From: Clostridium cellulovorans 743B
GTDB taxonomy: Bacteria > Bacillota > Clostridia > Clostridiales > Clostridiaceae
NCBI RefSeq assembly: GCF_000145275.1
Contig: NC_014393.1
Coordinates: forward strand, 434,001-498,000
Length of the DNA stretch: 64,000 nt
Direction of reading: 5' to 3'
Made by a program: the position numbers and the translations under genes. The notes beneath the pieces were generated by a model that saw nothing but the letters and a program-made list of their open reading frames with translations, had not been told where the DNA came from and ran no database searches. Shown one piece after another: positions 1-7,604 of the stretch. Position 1 is the first letter of the stretch. Each line of letters opens with the position of its first letter.

Positions 1-1
1 T

Positions 2-811
2 ATGGAAAAGAAGTACAACTTAGTAATAAGTGTACGTGAAAAATACGTGGCTAAGGCTGTTTTCAAGATATGTGAAACATTGAAGATAGGAATTAAGGAA
101 TATGATACTCCAAAGGATATAAAAGGTCTTGCAAGAGAAGTTGTAAATAGTGGAGCTAATATGGGAATTTATTTTTCTGATGATGGAGAAGAGGCTGTAA
201 TTATCGATGAGAAAGGAACAATAATAAGAAATTCCATATACGAAGCACTGAAGGCATATATATTGCTAAAAAGAAGTAACTTGAAAGTCTATGCGACACC
301 TGTTAGTAGTTCTATGGCTCTTGAAAAGATAGCAGAGATGTGTGAGTCAAAGCTTGTAAGAACTAAGACTTCTCAGAAGGATGTGTTTAATGGATTTTTA
401 TCAGGTATTTCAGAGGGAGGAGTAAGTAAAGAAGAGATTCTTCGTTGGTATTTGATGAGTTTAGATTCCATATGTATGTTTGCATTAACTTTAAATCATT
501 TAGCAAAATACAATACAACTGTTAGTGCTTTAATCAGTTTGATACCTAGGTATAACTCTAAAAAGGCGGAAACCTTATGTCCTTGGAATAAAAAAGGTAA
601 GGTCATGAGGAGTCTCATAGAGCAGCATGAAATAGCTAGTATTGACTTAATTGAAGGTATAAAGCTAAATTATAAGAATACTTGGGCCTTAGTACTTCCG
701 GATAAGGAAGAACCCCTTTGTAGGATATATGCAGAATCTGAAAGTAAAGAGAAGGTCGATGAAATAATAGCAGATCTTACAAGAAAGATAGAAAATATAG
801 TGTATAATTAA
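2..811 (+). CDS. C-terminal part of a sugar-phosphate nucleotidyltransferase / phosphohexomutase-like fusion (5' end outside window)
   Basis: The frame is open at the left edge, so the ATG at position 2 is probably an internal methionine. The visible 269 residues look like the last two domains of an alpha-D-phosphohexomutase. A domain III-like stretch (VYATPVSSSMALEKIAE, about residues 97-113) is followed by a domain IV-like end (LPDKEEPLCRIYAES, about 230-244). In active mutases the domain IV phosphate loop reads RPSGTEP; here it reads LPDKEEP, so the Ser, Gly and Thr are lost and mutase activity is doubtful. Clostridia encode about 800-residue fusions of a ManC/GlmU-like nucleotidyltransferase with such a degenerate mutase region, which is my inferred identity. 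It would act in the cytoplasm on nucleotide-sugar supply for surface polymers. A hairpin follows the stop directly. Confidence 0.6.
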   Translation: MEKKYNLVISVREKYVAKAVFKICETLKIGIKEYDTPKDIKGLAREVVNSGANMGIYFSDDGEEAVIIDEKGTIIRNSIYEALKAYILLKRSNLKVYATPVSSSMALEKIAEMCESKLVRTKTSQKDVFNGFLSGISEGGVSKEEILRWYLMSLDSICMFALTLNHLAKYNTTVSALISLIPRYNSKKAETLCPWNKKGKVMRSLIEQHEIASIDLIEGIKLNYKNTWALVLPDKEEPLCRIYAESESKEKVDEIIADLTRKIENIVYN

Positions 812-812
812 T

Positions 813-869
813 AAGGTGAGCTTTGATTATTTCTATAATAAGAAAAGGGCTCACCTTTTCTTATTATAG
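813..869 (+). terminator. Terminator region with two mutually exclusive hairpins
   Basis: AAGGTGAGC (813-821) can pair with GCTCACCTT (849-857), which is followed by the U-rich TTCTTATT, as in an intrinsic terminator. The same right arm also takes part in a longer perfect 16-bp stem, CTATAATAAGAAAAGG (833-848) with its complement at 854-869, loop 849-853. Only one of the two can form at a time. The position right after the stop at 811 fits a terminator for the upstream gene. Confidence 0.65.
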
Positions 870-1153
870 ATGTCACTAAGGTGATTATAATCAAAGATAA
901 TAAATTATTTATAGATCTACATATTTTTTTATTTAAGCAATAAAGGATAGGGTGAATTGTGTGAATTTTAAAAATATTTTGTTATATTTGCGTAATTATC
1001 TGTAGAGTATTGATAATAAAGCTTTTATAGCAAATGTGATAAATTTACAAAGTTTATAACTAAATCTTAACGAAATTTGCATGATAATTTAGAAAAACGG
1101 AGATAGAAAAACCACTAGCTTTTTAATAGCCTTTTCTCAAATTGCTTTAAAAA

Positions 1154-1182
1154 TTGTCATGATATAAAATAATTATTATTAA
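1154..1182 (+). promoter_or_regulatory. Probable sigma-A promoter of nrdDG
   Basis: TTGTCA (1154-1159), a 17-nt spacer and TATTAA (1177-1182) lie 32 nt before the nrdD start. The gap from 870 to 1214 is very AT-rich and otherwise shows no gene. I looked for an NrdR-type palindrome and saw no clear one; a loose inverted motif TGTGATAAATTTACA near 1037-1051 is too weak to call. Confidence 0.45.
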
Positions 1183-1214
1183 TAAATATAAATAATTTAC
1201 TAGGGGGAATTCCC

Positions 1215-3326
1215 GTGCTATATGTAGTTAAACGAGATGGAAGAAAAGTTAAATTCAACAGTGATAAAATCACAAAAGCTATTAAAAGATCATCTGAGGA
1301 ACTAGGTTATGATCTTAAAGAAAGCGAGGCAATAGACTTAACTCAAGGAATAATTACTTCTATTGAGGAAGAAGACTTAGAAGAAGTTACTGTTGAACAA
1401 ATACAGAACTTTGTGGAGAAGGTTTTAACAGAAAAAGGCTATACGAATATTAGTAAATCTTATTCAGCCTACAGAAACGAAAGAACAAGAGTAAGAGAAC
1501 TTAAGTCAGACCTTATGAAGGCAATACAGCTTATAGGAGTGGAAACTGACAGAGATAATGCAAACGTAGGTAATAATTTTAGTTCAAAGCTTTTAAGAAT
1601 AGCTAGTGAATCGAATAAGTGGCATAACTTATCATCAATGCCAAAACAGTTAGCCAAAGCTCATGAAAATGGAGATGTATATTATCACGATTTAGATAGT
1701 TATAATCTAACAGTTAATTGTCTTCACATTCCAACAAAAGAAGTATTAACAAGAGGATTTAATACAGGTTACGGATACATAAGGGTTCCAAAGAGAATCG
1801 AGTCAGCTGCAGAGTTATCTTGTATACTTCTTCAATCAACACAGAATGATATGTTTGGTGGTCAATCTCATCCAGATTTTGACAACGACATGTCTTGTTT
1901 TGTTGCGACTACCAGAGAACAAATAAGAATAGAACTTAGTGAATTAGGTATAACTGAAGAAAAAATAAATCAAGTTATAGAGAAAAAAGTTAAAAACGCT
2001 GTGGCACAGGCAATGCAAGGGGTTGTTTATAATCTTAATACAATGCATTCTAGGGCAGGAAGTCAAGTGCCATTTAGTTCAATAAATTTAGGAATTCCTC
2101 AAAGTGAAGATGCAGCATTGGTTTGCCAAGTTTTCCTTGAAGAGTATGATAAAGGTCTTGGTAATGGAGAACAGCCAATATTCCCGAACATAATTTTTAG
2201 AGTTAAAAATGGTGTTAATAGAGAGCCACAAGATCCATATTATTATTTGTTTAAGCTTGCATGCAAAGTGGCAGCTAAGAGAATGAACCCAACCTTTATG
2301 AATATAGATTCAGACTTTAACAAAGAATACTATGATAAAGGTTATCTTCCAGCTACTATGGGATGTAGGACATATTTAATGAGCAATATAAATGGTGAGC
2401 CTGGAACTAAGGGAAGAGGTAACATAGCGCCAACAACTATTAACTTACCAAGGATAGCAATACTTGCAAAGAAGGATGTAGATAAATTCTTTGAACTTCT
2501 AGAAAATAGACTACTTCTTGCAAGAGAAAGCTTACTTCATAGATATCAAGTCCTTAGAAACTTAAAGATTAAGGATTTACCATTCGTAGCAGGTCAAGGA
2601 TTAATGAAGGGCGCTGAAGGCTTAGGACCTGATGATAGTATAGAACCTATTCTAAGACAAGGTTCTTGGGGTATTGGTTTTATAGGCCTTGCAGAAACTT
2701 TAGTTGCGCTAATTGGAAAACACCATGGAGAAACAGAAGAAGCAGGAGAACTAGGCTTTAAGATTATAAACTACATTAGAGAATTTGCAGATAAGTACAA
2801 AGAAGTAGATAAACTTAATTGGTCATGTTATGCTACACCAGCCGAAGGTCTTTCAGGTAAATTTATATTAAAAGATCAGCAAGTGTTTGGAAAAATAAAA
2901 GGTGTTACAGATAAAGAATATTATACAAATAGTTATCATGTACCAGTAGGATTTCCAGTATCTATAACAGATAAAATTAAGATAGAAGCACCGTATCATA
3001 AACTTTGCAATGGTGGACATATAAGTTATTTAGAATTAGATGATTATCCAGATGGAGAAACTATAGAAGATATAATAACTTATGCATATAAAAATACAAA
3101 CATAAGTTATTTAGGAATAAATTTCCACATAAAATATTGTAGACATTGCGGTACCTATTTAAATTATGGACAACATAAATGTCCAAATTGTGGTAGCAAT
3201 GATATACAAGGAATATCAAGGGTTACTGGATATTTAAGTCTTGATGAAAGATTTGGAGCAGGAAAAGTTGCAGAACGAAGAGATAGGCTCTCTCATGGAA
3301 CAAGTGTAAGAACCTATGTAGAGTAA
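1215..3326 (+). CDS. nrdD: Anaerobic (class III) ribonucleoside-triphosphate reductase, catalytic subunit
   Basis: This 703-residue protein reduces ribonucleoside triphosphates to dNTPs in the cytoplasm without oxygen, using a glycyl radical. The N-terminal about 95 residues are an ATP-cone allosteric domain (VVKRDGRKVKFNSDKI). Near the C-terminus a Cys4 zinc site is visible (C642, C645, C656, C659), followed by the glycyl-radical loop RVTGYLS with the radical glycine at G672. The length is usual for the family. The start is GTG at 1215 behind AGGGGG (1202-1207); the adjacent GGGAATTCCC is a perfect palindrome reaching to the start codon. The nrdG activase begins 16 nt downstream, so the two form an operon. 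Confidence 0.97.
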   Translation: MLYVVKRDGRKVKFNSDKITKAIKRSSEELGYDLKESEAIDLTQGIITSIEEEDLEEVTVEQIQNFVEKVLTEKGYTNISKSYSAYRNERTRVRELKSDLMKAIQLIGVETDRDNANVGNNFSSKLLRIASESNKWHNLSSMPKQLAKAHENGDVYYHDLDSYNLTVNCLHIPTKEVLTRGFNTGYGYIRVPKRIESAAELSCILLQSTQNDMFGGQSHPDFDNDMSCFVATTREQIRIELSELGITEEKINQVIEKKVKNAVAQAMQGVVYNLNTMHSRAGSQVPFSSINLGIPQSEDAALVCQVFLEEYDKGLGNGEQPIFPNIIFRVKNGVNREPQDPYYYLFKLACKVAAKRMNPTFMNIDSDFNKEYYDKGYLPATMGCRTYLMSNINGEPGTKGRGNIAPTTINLPRIAILAKKDVDKFFELLENRLLLARESLLHRYQVLRNLKIKDLPFVAGQGLMKGAEGLGPDDSIEPILRQGSWGIGFIGLAETLVALIGKHHGETEEAGELGFKIINYIREFADKYKEVDKLNWSCYATPAEGLSGKFILKDQQVFGKIKGVTDKEYYTNSYHVPVGFPVSITDKIKIEAPYHKLCNGGHISYLELDDYPDGETIEDIITYAYKNTNISYLGINFHIKYCRHCGTYLNYGQHKCPNCGSNDIQGISRVTGYLSLDERFGAGKVAERRDRLSHGTSVRTYVE

Positions 3327-3342
3327 TGTTTGGGAGGTTATA

Positions 3343-3840
3343 ATGAACAAACTAAAAGTTGGAGGATTTCTAGATAATTCCTTGGTTAATGGAATAGGAT
3401 TAAGATCTGTAATCTTTGTATCTGGTTGCACTCACGAATGTCAAGGATGTCATAATCAAGAACTTCAATGTTTTTCTTACGGAGAAGAGGTTACTATTGA
3501 AGAAATAATGGACAGAATTAAGAAAAATCTTGGTATTATTAGAGGGGTTACTCTTAGTGGTGGAGATCCAATGGAACAACCTCAAAATCTGATGCAATTA
3601 AGCAAAGAGATAAAAAAACTTAACCTAAATATCTGGTGTTATACCGGATATACCTACGAAGAAATCTTAAATGATCAGGATAAATCTGAATTATTAAAAG
3701 AGATAGATGTATTGGTGGATGGACCATTTATTTTAAAACTAAAGGATGAGGGATTAAAATACAAGGGTTCTAGCAATCAAAGAATTATTGATGTAAAGAA
3801 ATCTATTGAACAAGATAAAGTAGTATTACTAGATATATAA
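3343..3840 (+). CDS. nrdG: Anaerobic ribonucleotide reductase activating protein (radical SAM)
   Basis: The 165-residue protein is a minimal radical-SAM enzyme that installs the glycyl radical on NrdD using S-adenosylmethionine and a [4Fe-4S] cluster. The cluster cysteines are in CTHECQGC (C29, C33, C36), the C-x3-C-x2-C spacing of activases. The SAM-binding GGDP-type motif follows (LSGGDPMEQP). Start ATG at 3343 has GGGAGG a few bases upstream. It is co-transcribed with nrdD and ends in a hairpin terminator. Confidence 0.96.
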   Translation: MNKLKVGGFLDNSLVNGIGLRSVIFVSGCTHECQGCHNQELQCFSYGEEVTIEEIMDRIKKNLGIIRGVTLSGGDPMEQPQNLMQLSKEIKKLNLNIWCYTGYTYEEILNDQDKSELLKEIDVLVDGPFILKLKDEGLKYKGSSNQRIIDVKKSIEQDKVVLLDI

Positions 3841-3844
3841 TTAC

Positions 3845-3890
3845 AAACTTAAGGCATCTATGAATATTAGGTGCTTTAAGTTTATTTTAG
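3845..3890 (+). terminator. Rho-independent terminator of nrdDG
   Basis: AAACTTAAGGCATC (3845-3858) pairs with GGTGCTTTAAGTTT (3870-3883) with two mismatches, followed by ATTTTAG. Confidence 0.75.
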
Positions 3891-4171
3891 CTTAACATGC
3901 AAAAGATTGGTAATGTATAGAATTTTAAATTAAGTATTGCTTCAATCATAATATTTATCAATGGAAATTTTGTAAAATTATCAGCAATAGCAAAAAAGTT
4001 TTCTTTATTACTAGCTATTTTAAGACAAGGAATTTGAGAATTAAGAGAAGATATGAGAATATTAGAAAACAATTTGTTATTTTCTATAAAACCTTGAAAG
4101 CTAATAAATATTGAAAGATAAAAATATAAAATGTAAAATATCTCCAATAGCTTTTGAAATTGGAGGAGATT
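3891..4171. other. Intergenic, no supported gene
   Basis: About 280 nt of very AT-rich sequence. A 98-residue frame is open on the minus strand (4183-3887), but it runs through the ribosome-binding site and start of the next gene, lacks a Shine-Dalgarno site and has a composition like antisense of AT-rich DNA. The plus strand has in-frame stops. I recognise nothing here. Confidence 0.5.
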
Positions 4172-4582
4172 ATGCATTTTCATACTAATTCGAAAGAATC
4201 TATACCTAGTGACAACATTTATAGAAATGAAACCTACGAAAATATATTTAAACTAATAGAAAAGAAAAACCATAGGATTAGAAGAGTTGGGTTAGGTACT
4301 CTTTCATTCTTTCTAATTGCTTTTGCAATAGCATTTATTATCAGCGTACAGGGGAAGCCATCTATAGGTGATAATATTTTTATTAAGTTAGGAATAAAAA
4401 CTTGGTCACGAGTTAATTGGGGATTTCATTATCCTGTATTAGTTTCACTTTTTTTTAGTTATCTAGCCTTATATTTAAGTGAGAAATATTATTATCAGAT
4501 TGGAGGTAAATTAGCAAGAATGCTTTCAAGAGTATATTCTATTTTACTAACGTCTATTATTATGGTATATATCTATATATAG
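4172..4582 (+). CDS. Small membrane protein of unknown function
   Basis: I do not recognise this 136-residue protein. The start is ATG 4172, five bases after a perfect GGAGG (4162-4166); an in-frame TTG further upstream lacks such a site. The first about 45 residues are polar and basic, with KKNHRIRRVG just before the membrane. Three hydrophobic segments follow: GTLSFFLIAFAIAFIISV, a middle one around YPVLVSLFFSYLALYL, and a C-terminal one ending IIMVYIYI. The charge pattern predicts a cytoplasmic N-terminus. The metal-sensor gene starts 34 nt downstream on the same strand, so the two may be co-transcribed, but no transport motif is visible. Confidence 0.7.
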   Translation: MHFHTNSKESIPSDNIYRNETYENIFKLIEKKNHRIRRVGLGTLSFFLIAFAIAFIISVQGKPSIGDNIFIKLGIKTWSRVNWGFHYPVLVSLFFSYLALYLSEKYYYQIGGKLARMLSRVYSILLTSIIMVYIYI

Positions 4583-4616
4583 TTCTAATTGAGTTTTTCG
4601 AATGGAGAAGATAATT

Positions 4617-4973
4617 ATGGATGAAAATTTTCAATGCCAGTGTAATGAAGTGCATTCTGAGTGTGTAGAATGTGTAAAGTCTACTATGTTAGAAGAAAAA
4701 AAGTTTATTAATCTCTCAGAATTGTTTAAAATGTTCGCTGACCCTACTAGGCTTAAAATAATATATGCTCTTTTAAAAAAAGAACTTTGTGTTTGTGATA
4801 TTGCAGAGGTTATAGAGATGAGTCAGTCATCAGTGTCGCATCAACTAAGAGTTTTAAAAGCCTTAAAACTTGTAAAGTATAGAAAAGAAGGCAAAGTAGT
4901 GTATTATTCTCTAGATGATGAGCATGTTAATAATATCTTCAATTTTGGGTTAAGTCATATAGAGCACCAATAA
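4617..4973 (+). CDS. ArsR/SmtB-family metal-sensing repressor, CadC-like
   Basis: A 118-residue winged-helix repressor that should release operator DNA when it binds Cd(II), Pb(II) or Zn(II). I start it at ATG 4617, after GGAGAAG (4605-4611), rather than at ATG 4602. With this start, the thiolates of the alpha-3N metal site fall at C7 (with nearby C9), C58 and C60 in ELCVCD, and the alpha-5 site at D101, H103, H114 and H117. These positions coincide with the published CadC numbering, except that CadC has Glu at 117, where SmtB/CzrA have a His. The recognition helix is around SQSSVSHQLRVLK. Additional N-terminal cysteines are C16 and C19. No P-type ATPase or efflux gene is adjacent, so its target may be the small membrane protein, itself, or genes elsewhere. 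Confidence 0.9.
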   Translation: MDENFQCQCNEVHSECVECVKSTMLEEKKFINLSELFKMFADPTRLKIIYALLKKELCVCDIAEVIEMSQSSVSHQLRVLKALKLVKYRKEGKVVYYSLDDEHVNNIFNFGLSHIEHQ

Positions 4974-5146
4974 AAGTTTTAGAGTTTCTATGTCTGAAAT
5001 AACCTACAAATATGATGCAATGTTGAATTTATGGATTTTATTTATACATAAGTTCAATTTTATGGTAAAATATATATAGTTATTTCATAACTCACCACAC
5101 TTTTCACTATAGAATAAAGTTTTACATGTAGTTCTATCTTTGAATC

Positions 5147-5785
5147 TTATACAGAATAATTTAAAATAATAACCCTGTTAAGCGAAGTTAGCGGTGAAGT
5201 TATTTCAAAGTAATTAGTTAAAAGTTTTTCGCCATTTTTCATTTTAGAGATAAAAGGATCTAAACCTTCTAGTGGGTAGGAAATAGAATCTGTTTTATAT
5301 GCCATAGGAAATATGACCTTTGGCTTTAAAGCTATACATAAGTTATGTGCTTCTGTGGGCCCTATAGTGAAGTTTCCGCCAGTAGGGATCATAAGAACAT
5401 CAACATCACCGATAAAATCTAGAAATTCTAAAGAAAGTTCATGACCCAGATCACCTAAATGACATAAACGATAACCGTCTGATTCGTAGGTGAAAATTAT
5501 ATTCTTACCACGTCTAGCACCTTTTACATTATCATGGTATGAAATTATTCCTTTTATCAAAAAATCTTTTGTTGCATGATAATCAGCAGTATCTATGACT
5601 AATGGTTTGTTAATCAAGTTTTTTAGATAGGAATGATTAGGATGGTGATGACTTATTGTCACAACGTCAAAGGGCAAGTTATAAAGTTCTTTATGATAGA
5701 AATCATTATATGGATCTATGAGTATACGTGAATGGTTATTGCTTTCCAAAATAAATGATGATTCACCGAGAAAGTATATTTTCAT
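5147..5785 (-). CDS. Metallo-beta-lactamase-fold hydrolase (UlaG-like, COG2220 type)
   Basis: A 212-residue soluble protein with the MBL fold. The metal motif, normally HxHxDH, reads H46-H47-H48-P49-N50-H51, so the second-metal Asp is Asn. Other fold landmarks are LIDPYND (about 22-28), the GDLGHE loop with Asp and His (about 111-116), and a later MIPTGG. Members of this family act on phosphoesters, lactones or N-acylphosphatidylethanolamine-like substrates; the substrate cannot be read from sequence. Start ATG 5785 follows AAAGGAG on the minus strand. It is convergent with the ArsR-type gene and divergent from the CPBP protease. Confidence 0.8.
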   Translation of the reverse strand: MKIYFLGESSFILESNNHSRILIDPYNDFYHKELYNLPFDVVTISHHHPNHSYLKNLINKPLVIDTADYHATKDFLIKGIISYHDNVKGARRGKNIIFTYESDGYRLCHLGDLGHELSLEFLDFIGDVDVLMIPTGGNFTIGPTEAHNLCIALKPKVIFPMAYKTDSISYPLEGLDPFISKMKNGEKLLTNYFEITSPLTSLNRVIILNYSV

Positions 5786-5893
5786 AGTTAACTCCTTTCA
5801 TGACAAGATAAATTAGTGTATATAGTATTCCTTGAATAGTAATAAAATATAACATAAAATATAAGCATTAGGTATTTGAAGGGTGGGATAGTA

Positions 5894-6961
5894 TTGTATA
5901 AAGCAAGAAAAGGAAATTTATTGATGTTAATAATAGCTGTAATGGGTATATTAGGATCACTTTTAATAGCAGTTGTTGGAAAGTTAGCTCCACAAATCTT
6001 AAGTTTTTTAAGAAGTGATATCGGTACTATAGTACTTTTAGGGATTACAGATTTTGTGTTTTTAGGAGTTCCTATAGGGGCATATATCCTTTTTAAAAGA
6101 AGACCATTAAAGGAAATTTTCAGATTTAATAAGCTAAGTGTTATAGATGCTATGTTAGTTGCTGCTTCAGCAATACTCTTCTTACCTACAGTTTCTATTT
6201 TAGGAACTATAACTTCGATATTTTCTAATAATGATGTAGGTGAGATGGTTACAAGTATATCTTCAATGCCAACCTTAGTGATGTTATTTTCTGTTGCTGT
6301 ATTACCAGCAATTTTTGAAGAATTAGCATTAAGAGGAATAGCTTTATCAGAATATAGAAATAAATCAATAGTTACTGCAGTACTAATGAATGGATTATTA
6401 TTTTCACTATTTCATTTAAATATACAACAATCATTATATACCTTTGCTATGGGTGCGATTATGGCATTGATCGTAATATATACTGATTCAATTTTTTCAT
6501 CTATGGTATTTCACTTTGTTGTTAATGGAATAAATGTTATTATGGCAAAGATAAGTATATTTATTTTAGAACATACAGATCCTTCTATGATGGACAGTAC
6601 AAATGCAAAGGTGGAAACTAATGCTGCAACGATAATATCATTTGCTTTCTTTGGAATAATAGCCATGTCTTTTCTAGTAGGAGGAATACTTGTTGTAATT
6701 CTTATAAGAAATAGGAATAGAGATAAATGGGTTGGAAAATATCCACCTTTTAGAATGAAACCAGCTAACAAGTGGTTCAAGAAAGATGCTGATTTGGATA
6801 AAAAGTCTTTGAATAGTACTGATGAGCAATCAGATAAGGAATATAGAAGAGTCTTTAGAAGACAAAAGAGAGCTCAAAGGATAGTGGATGTTACGCTAAT
6901 TTTAAATATAGTTATTTACATAGCATATACCTTGATTATGACTGAGCAGATAACATTATAA
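5894..6961 (+). CDS. CPBP-family (CAAX protease-like) intramembrane metalloprotease
   Basis: About 355 residues with multiple membrane segments and the three CPBP motifs: E142-E143-xxx-R147 (EELALR), FSLFH ending at H174, and H207-x3-N211 (HFVVN). The glutamates and histidines are the presumed metal ligands and catalytic residues of the Rce1-like fold, acting in the cytoplasmic membrane. A highly charged loop (about residues 275-330) precedes a last transmembrane helix. The likely start is TTG 5894, six bases after AGGGTGGG; an in-frame TTG at 5876 would lie before that site. In bacteria this family is linked to peptide maturation or bacteriocin immunity, but no such partner gene lies nearby. 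Confidence 0.88.
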   Translation: MYKARKGNLLMLIIAVMGILGSLLIAVVGKLAPQILSFLRSDIGTIVLLGITDFVFLGVPIGAYILFKRRPLKEIFRFNKLSVIDAMLVAASAILFLPTVSILGTITSIFSNNDVGEMVTSISSMPTLVMLFSVAVLPAIFEELALRGIALSEYRNKSIVTAVLMNGLLFSLFHLNIQQSLYTFAMGAIMALIVIYTDSIFSSMVFHFVVNGINVIMAKISIFILEHTDPSMMDSTNAKVETNAATIISFAFFGIIAMSFLVGGILVVILIRNRNRDKWVGKYPPFRMKPANKWFKKDADLDKKSLNSTDEQSDKEYRRVFRRQKRAQRIVDVTLILNIVIYIAYTLIMTEQITL

Positions 6962-7024
6962 ATATTTGACAACTTATCTACCGTGATATATAATCTTTAA
7001 AGAATAGTTGGAAATACAAAGAAA

Positions 7025-7238
7025 AGGATAAGTACTTAGTTTAGTCACTTTTAGAGAGTGAGGGTATGGTGCAACCTCATAGGAATAGCTAGGAAAAATC
7101 ACCTTGGAGTTGAGAACTGAATTTTTAGTAGGTTTCTTCGTTATTCTACGTTACAGAATAGGATATGTCAGTATCTGAAATTTTAACCATAGGTGGTTTG
7201 CGAATATTACTTCGTCCTATTTAGGACGAAGTTTTTTT
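7025..7238 (+). promoter_or_regulatory. T-box leader (tRNA-Ile responsive) upstream of ileS
   Basis: The region has the ordered landmarks of a T-box RNA: an AGAGAGTG Stem I motif (7053-7060), GAGAAC (7112-7117) of the specifier-loop side, and the T-box sequence AGGTGGTTTGCG (7191-7202) whose TGGT can pair with the tRNA acceptor end. It ends in an intrinsic terminator (7209-7238). ATT at 7121-7123, just after GAGAACTGA, is a candidate isoleucine specifier, but I could not fold the stem to prove it. Uncharged tRNA-Ile should stabilise the antiterminator and allow read-through into ileS. Confidence 0.85.
7209..7238 (+). terminator. Regulated terminator of the T-box leader
   Basis: ACTTCGTCCT (7209-7218) pairs perfectly with AGGACGAAGT (7223-7232) across a 4-nt loop, followed by a run of seven T. 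Confidence 0.92.
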
Positions 7239-7604
7239 AATCTATAGAATGATTAAATCACAATAACATTATTTATAAATATAGAAATTTCAGTGCTTTA
7301 AATATGATTGTAGTATAATAGATAGCTATGAATCATTAGTTGAAATACTTTCTGTGATAATGTTAAAATAGGTTCCTAATAAAATAAGTAAATGTTTTAG
7401 AAAAATATTGGGTATTATTTGTATAGGGTTTTAAATTGAATTTTTAGATTAGGCATTGATTTCGCATAATAAGATTATTAAAGAGTATCAATGTTTAATT
7501 TTAGAACTTCGATAATATATATGTTCCACTAAATTTTAAATAAGAAACTCTATGTAAGAAGAGATAAAAAGTTATATAAAAAAGCTTTGAAGGGAGAGAA
7601 AGCA
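7239..7604 (+). other. Long spacer between T-box terminator and ileS
   Basis: About 366 nt lie between the T-box terminator and the ileS start, longer than is typical. No open frame with a ribosome site is visible. CATTGAT near 7454 and ATCAATG near 7487 could form a weak long-range stem. The spacer could contain a second promoter or further leader structure, but I cannot identify either with confidence. Confidence 0.4.

Noticed and set aside
1037..1051. CRP/FNR-like site upstream of nrdD
   Set aside because: The half-sites are imperfect and the core does not match a defined consensus.
3887..4183. 98-residue minus-strand ORF
   Set aside because: It covers the ribosome site and start of the 4172 gene, has no Shine-Dalgarno site and shows no recognisable protein character.
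4563..4580. TATATATCTATATAT as the operator of the ArsR-type gene
   Set aside because: It is an imperfect AT repeat inside the preceding coding end, below what can be separated from background.
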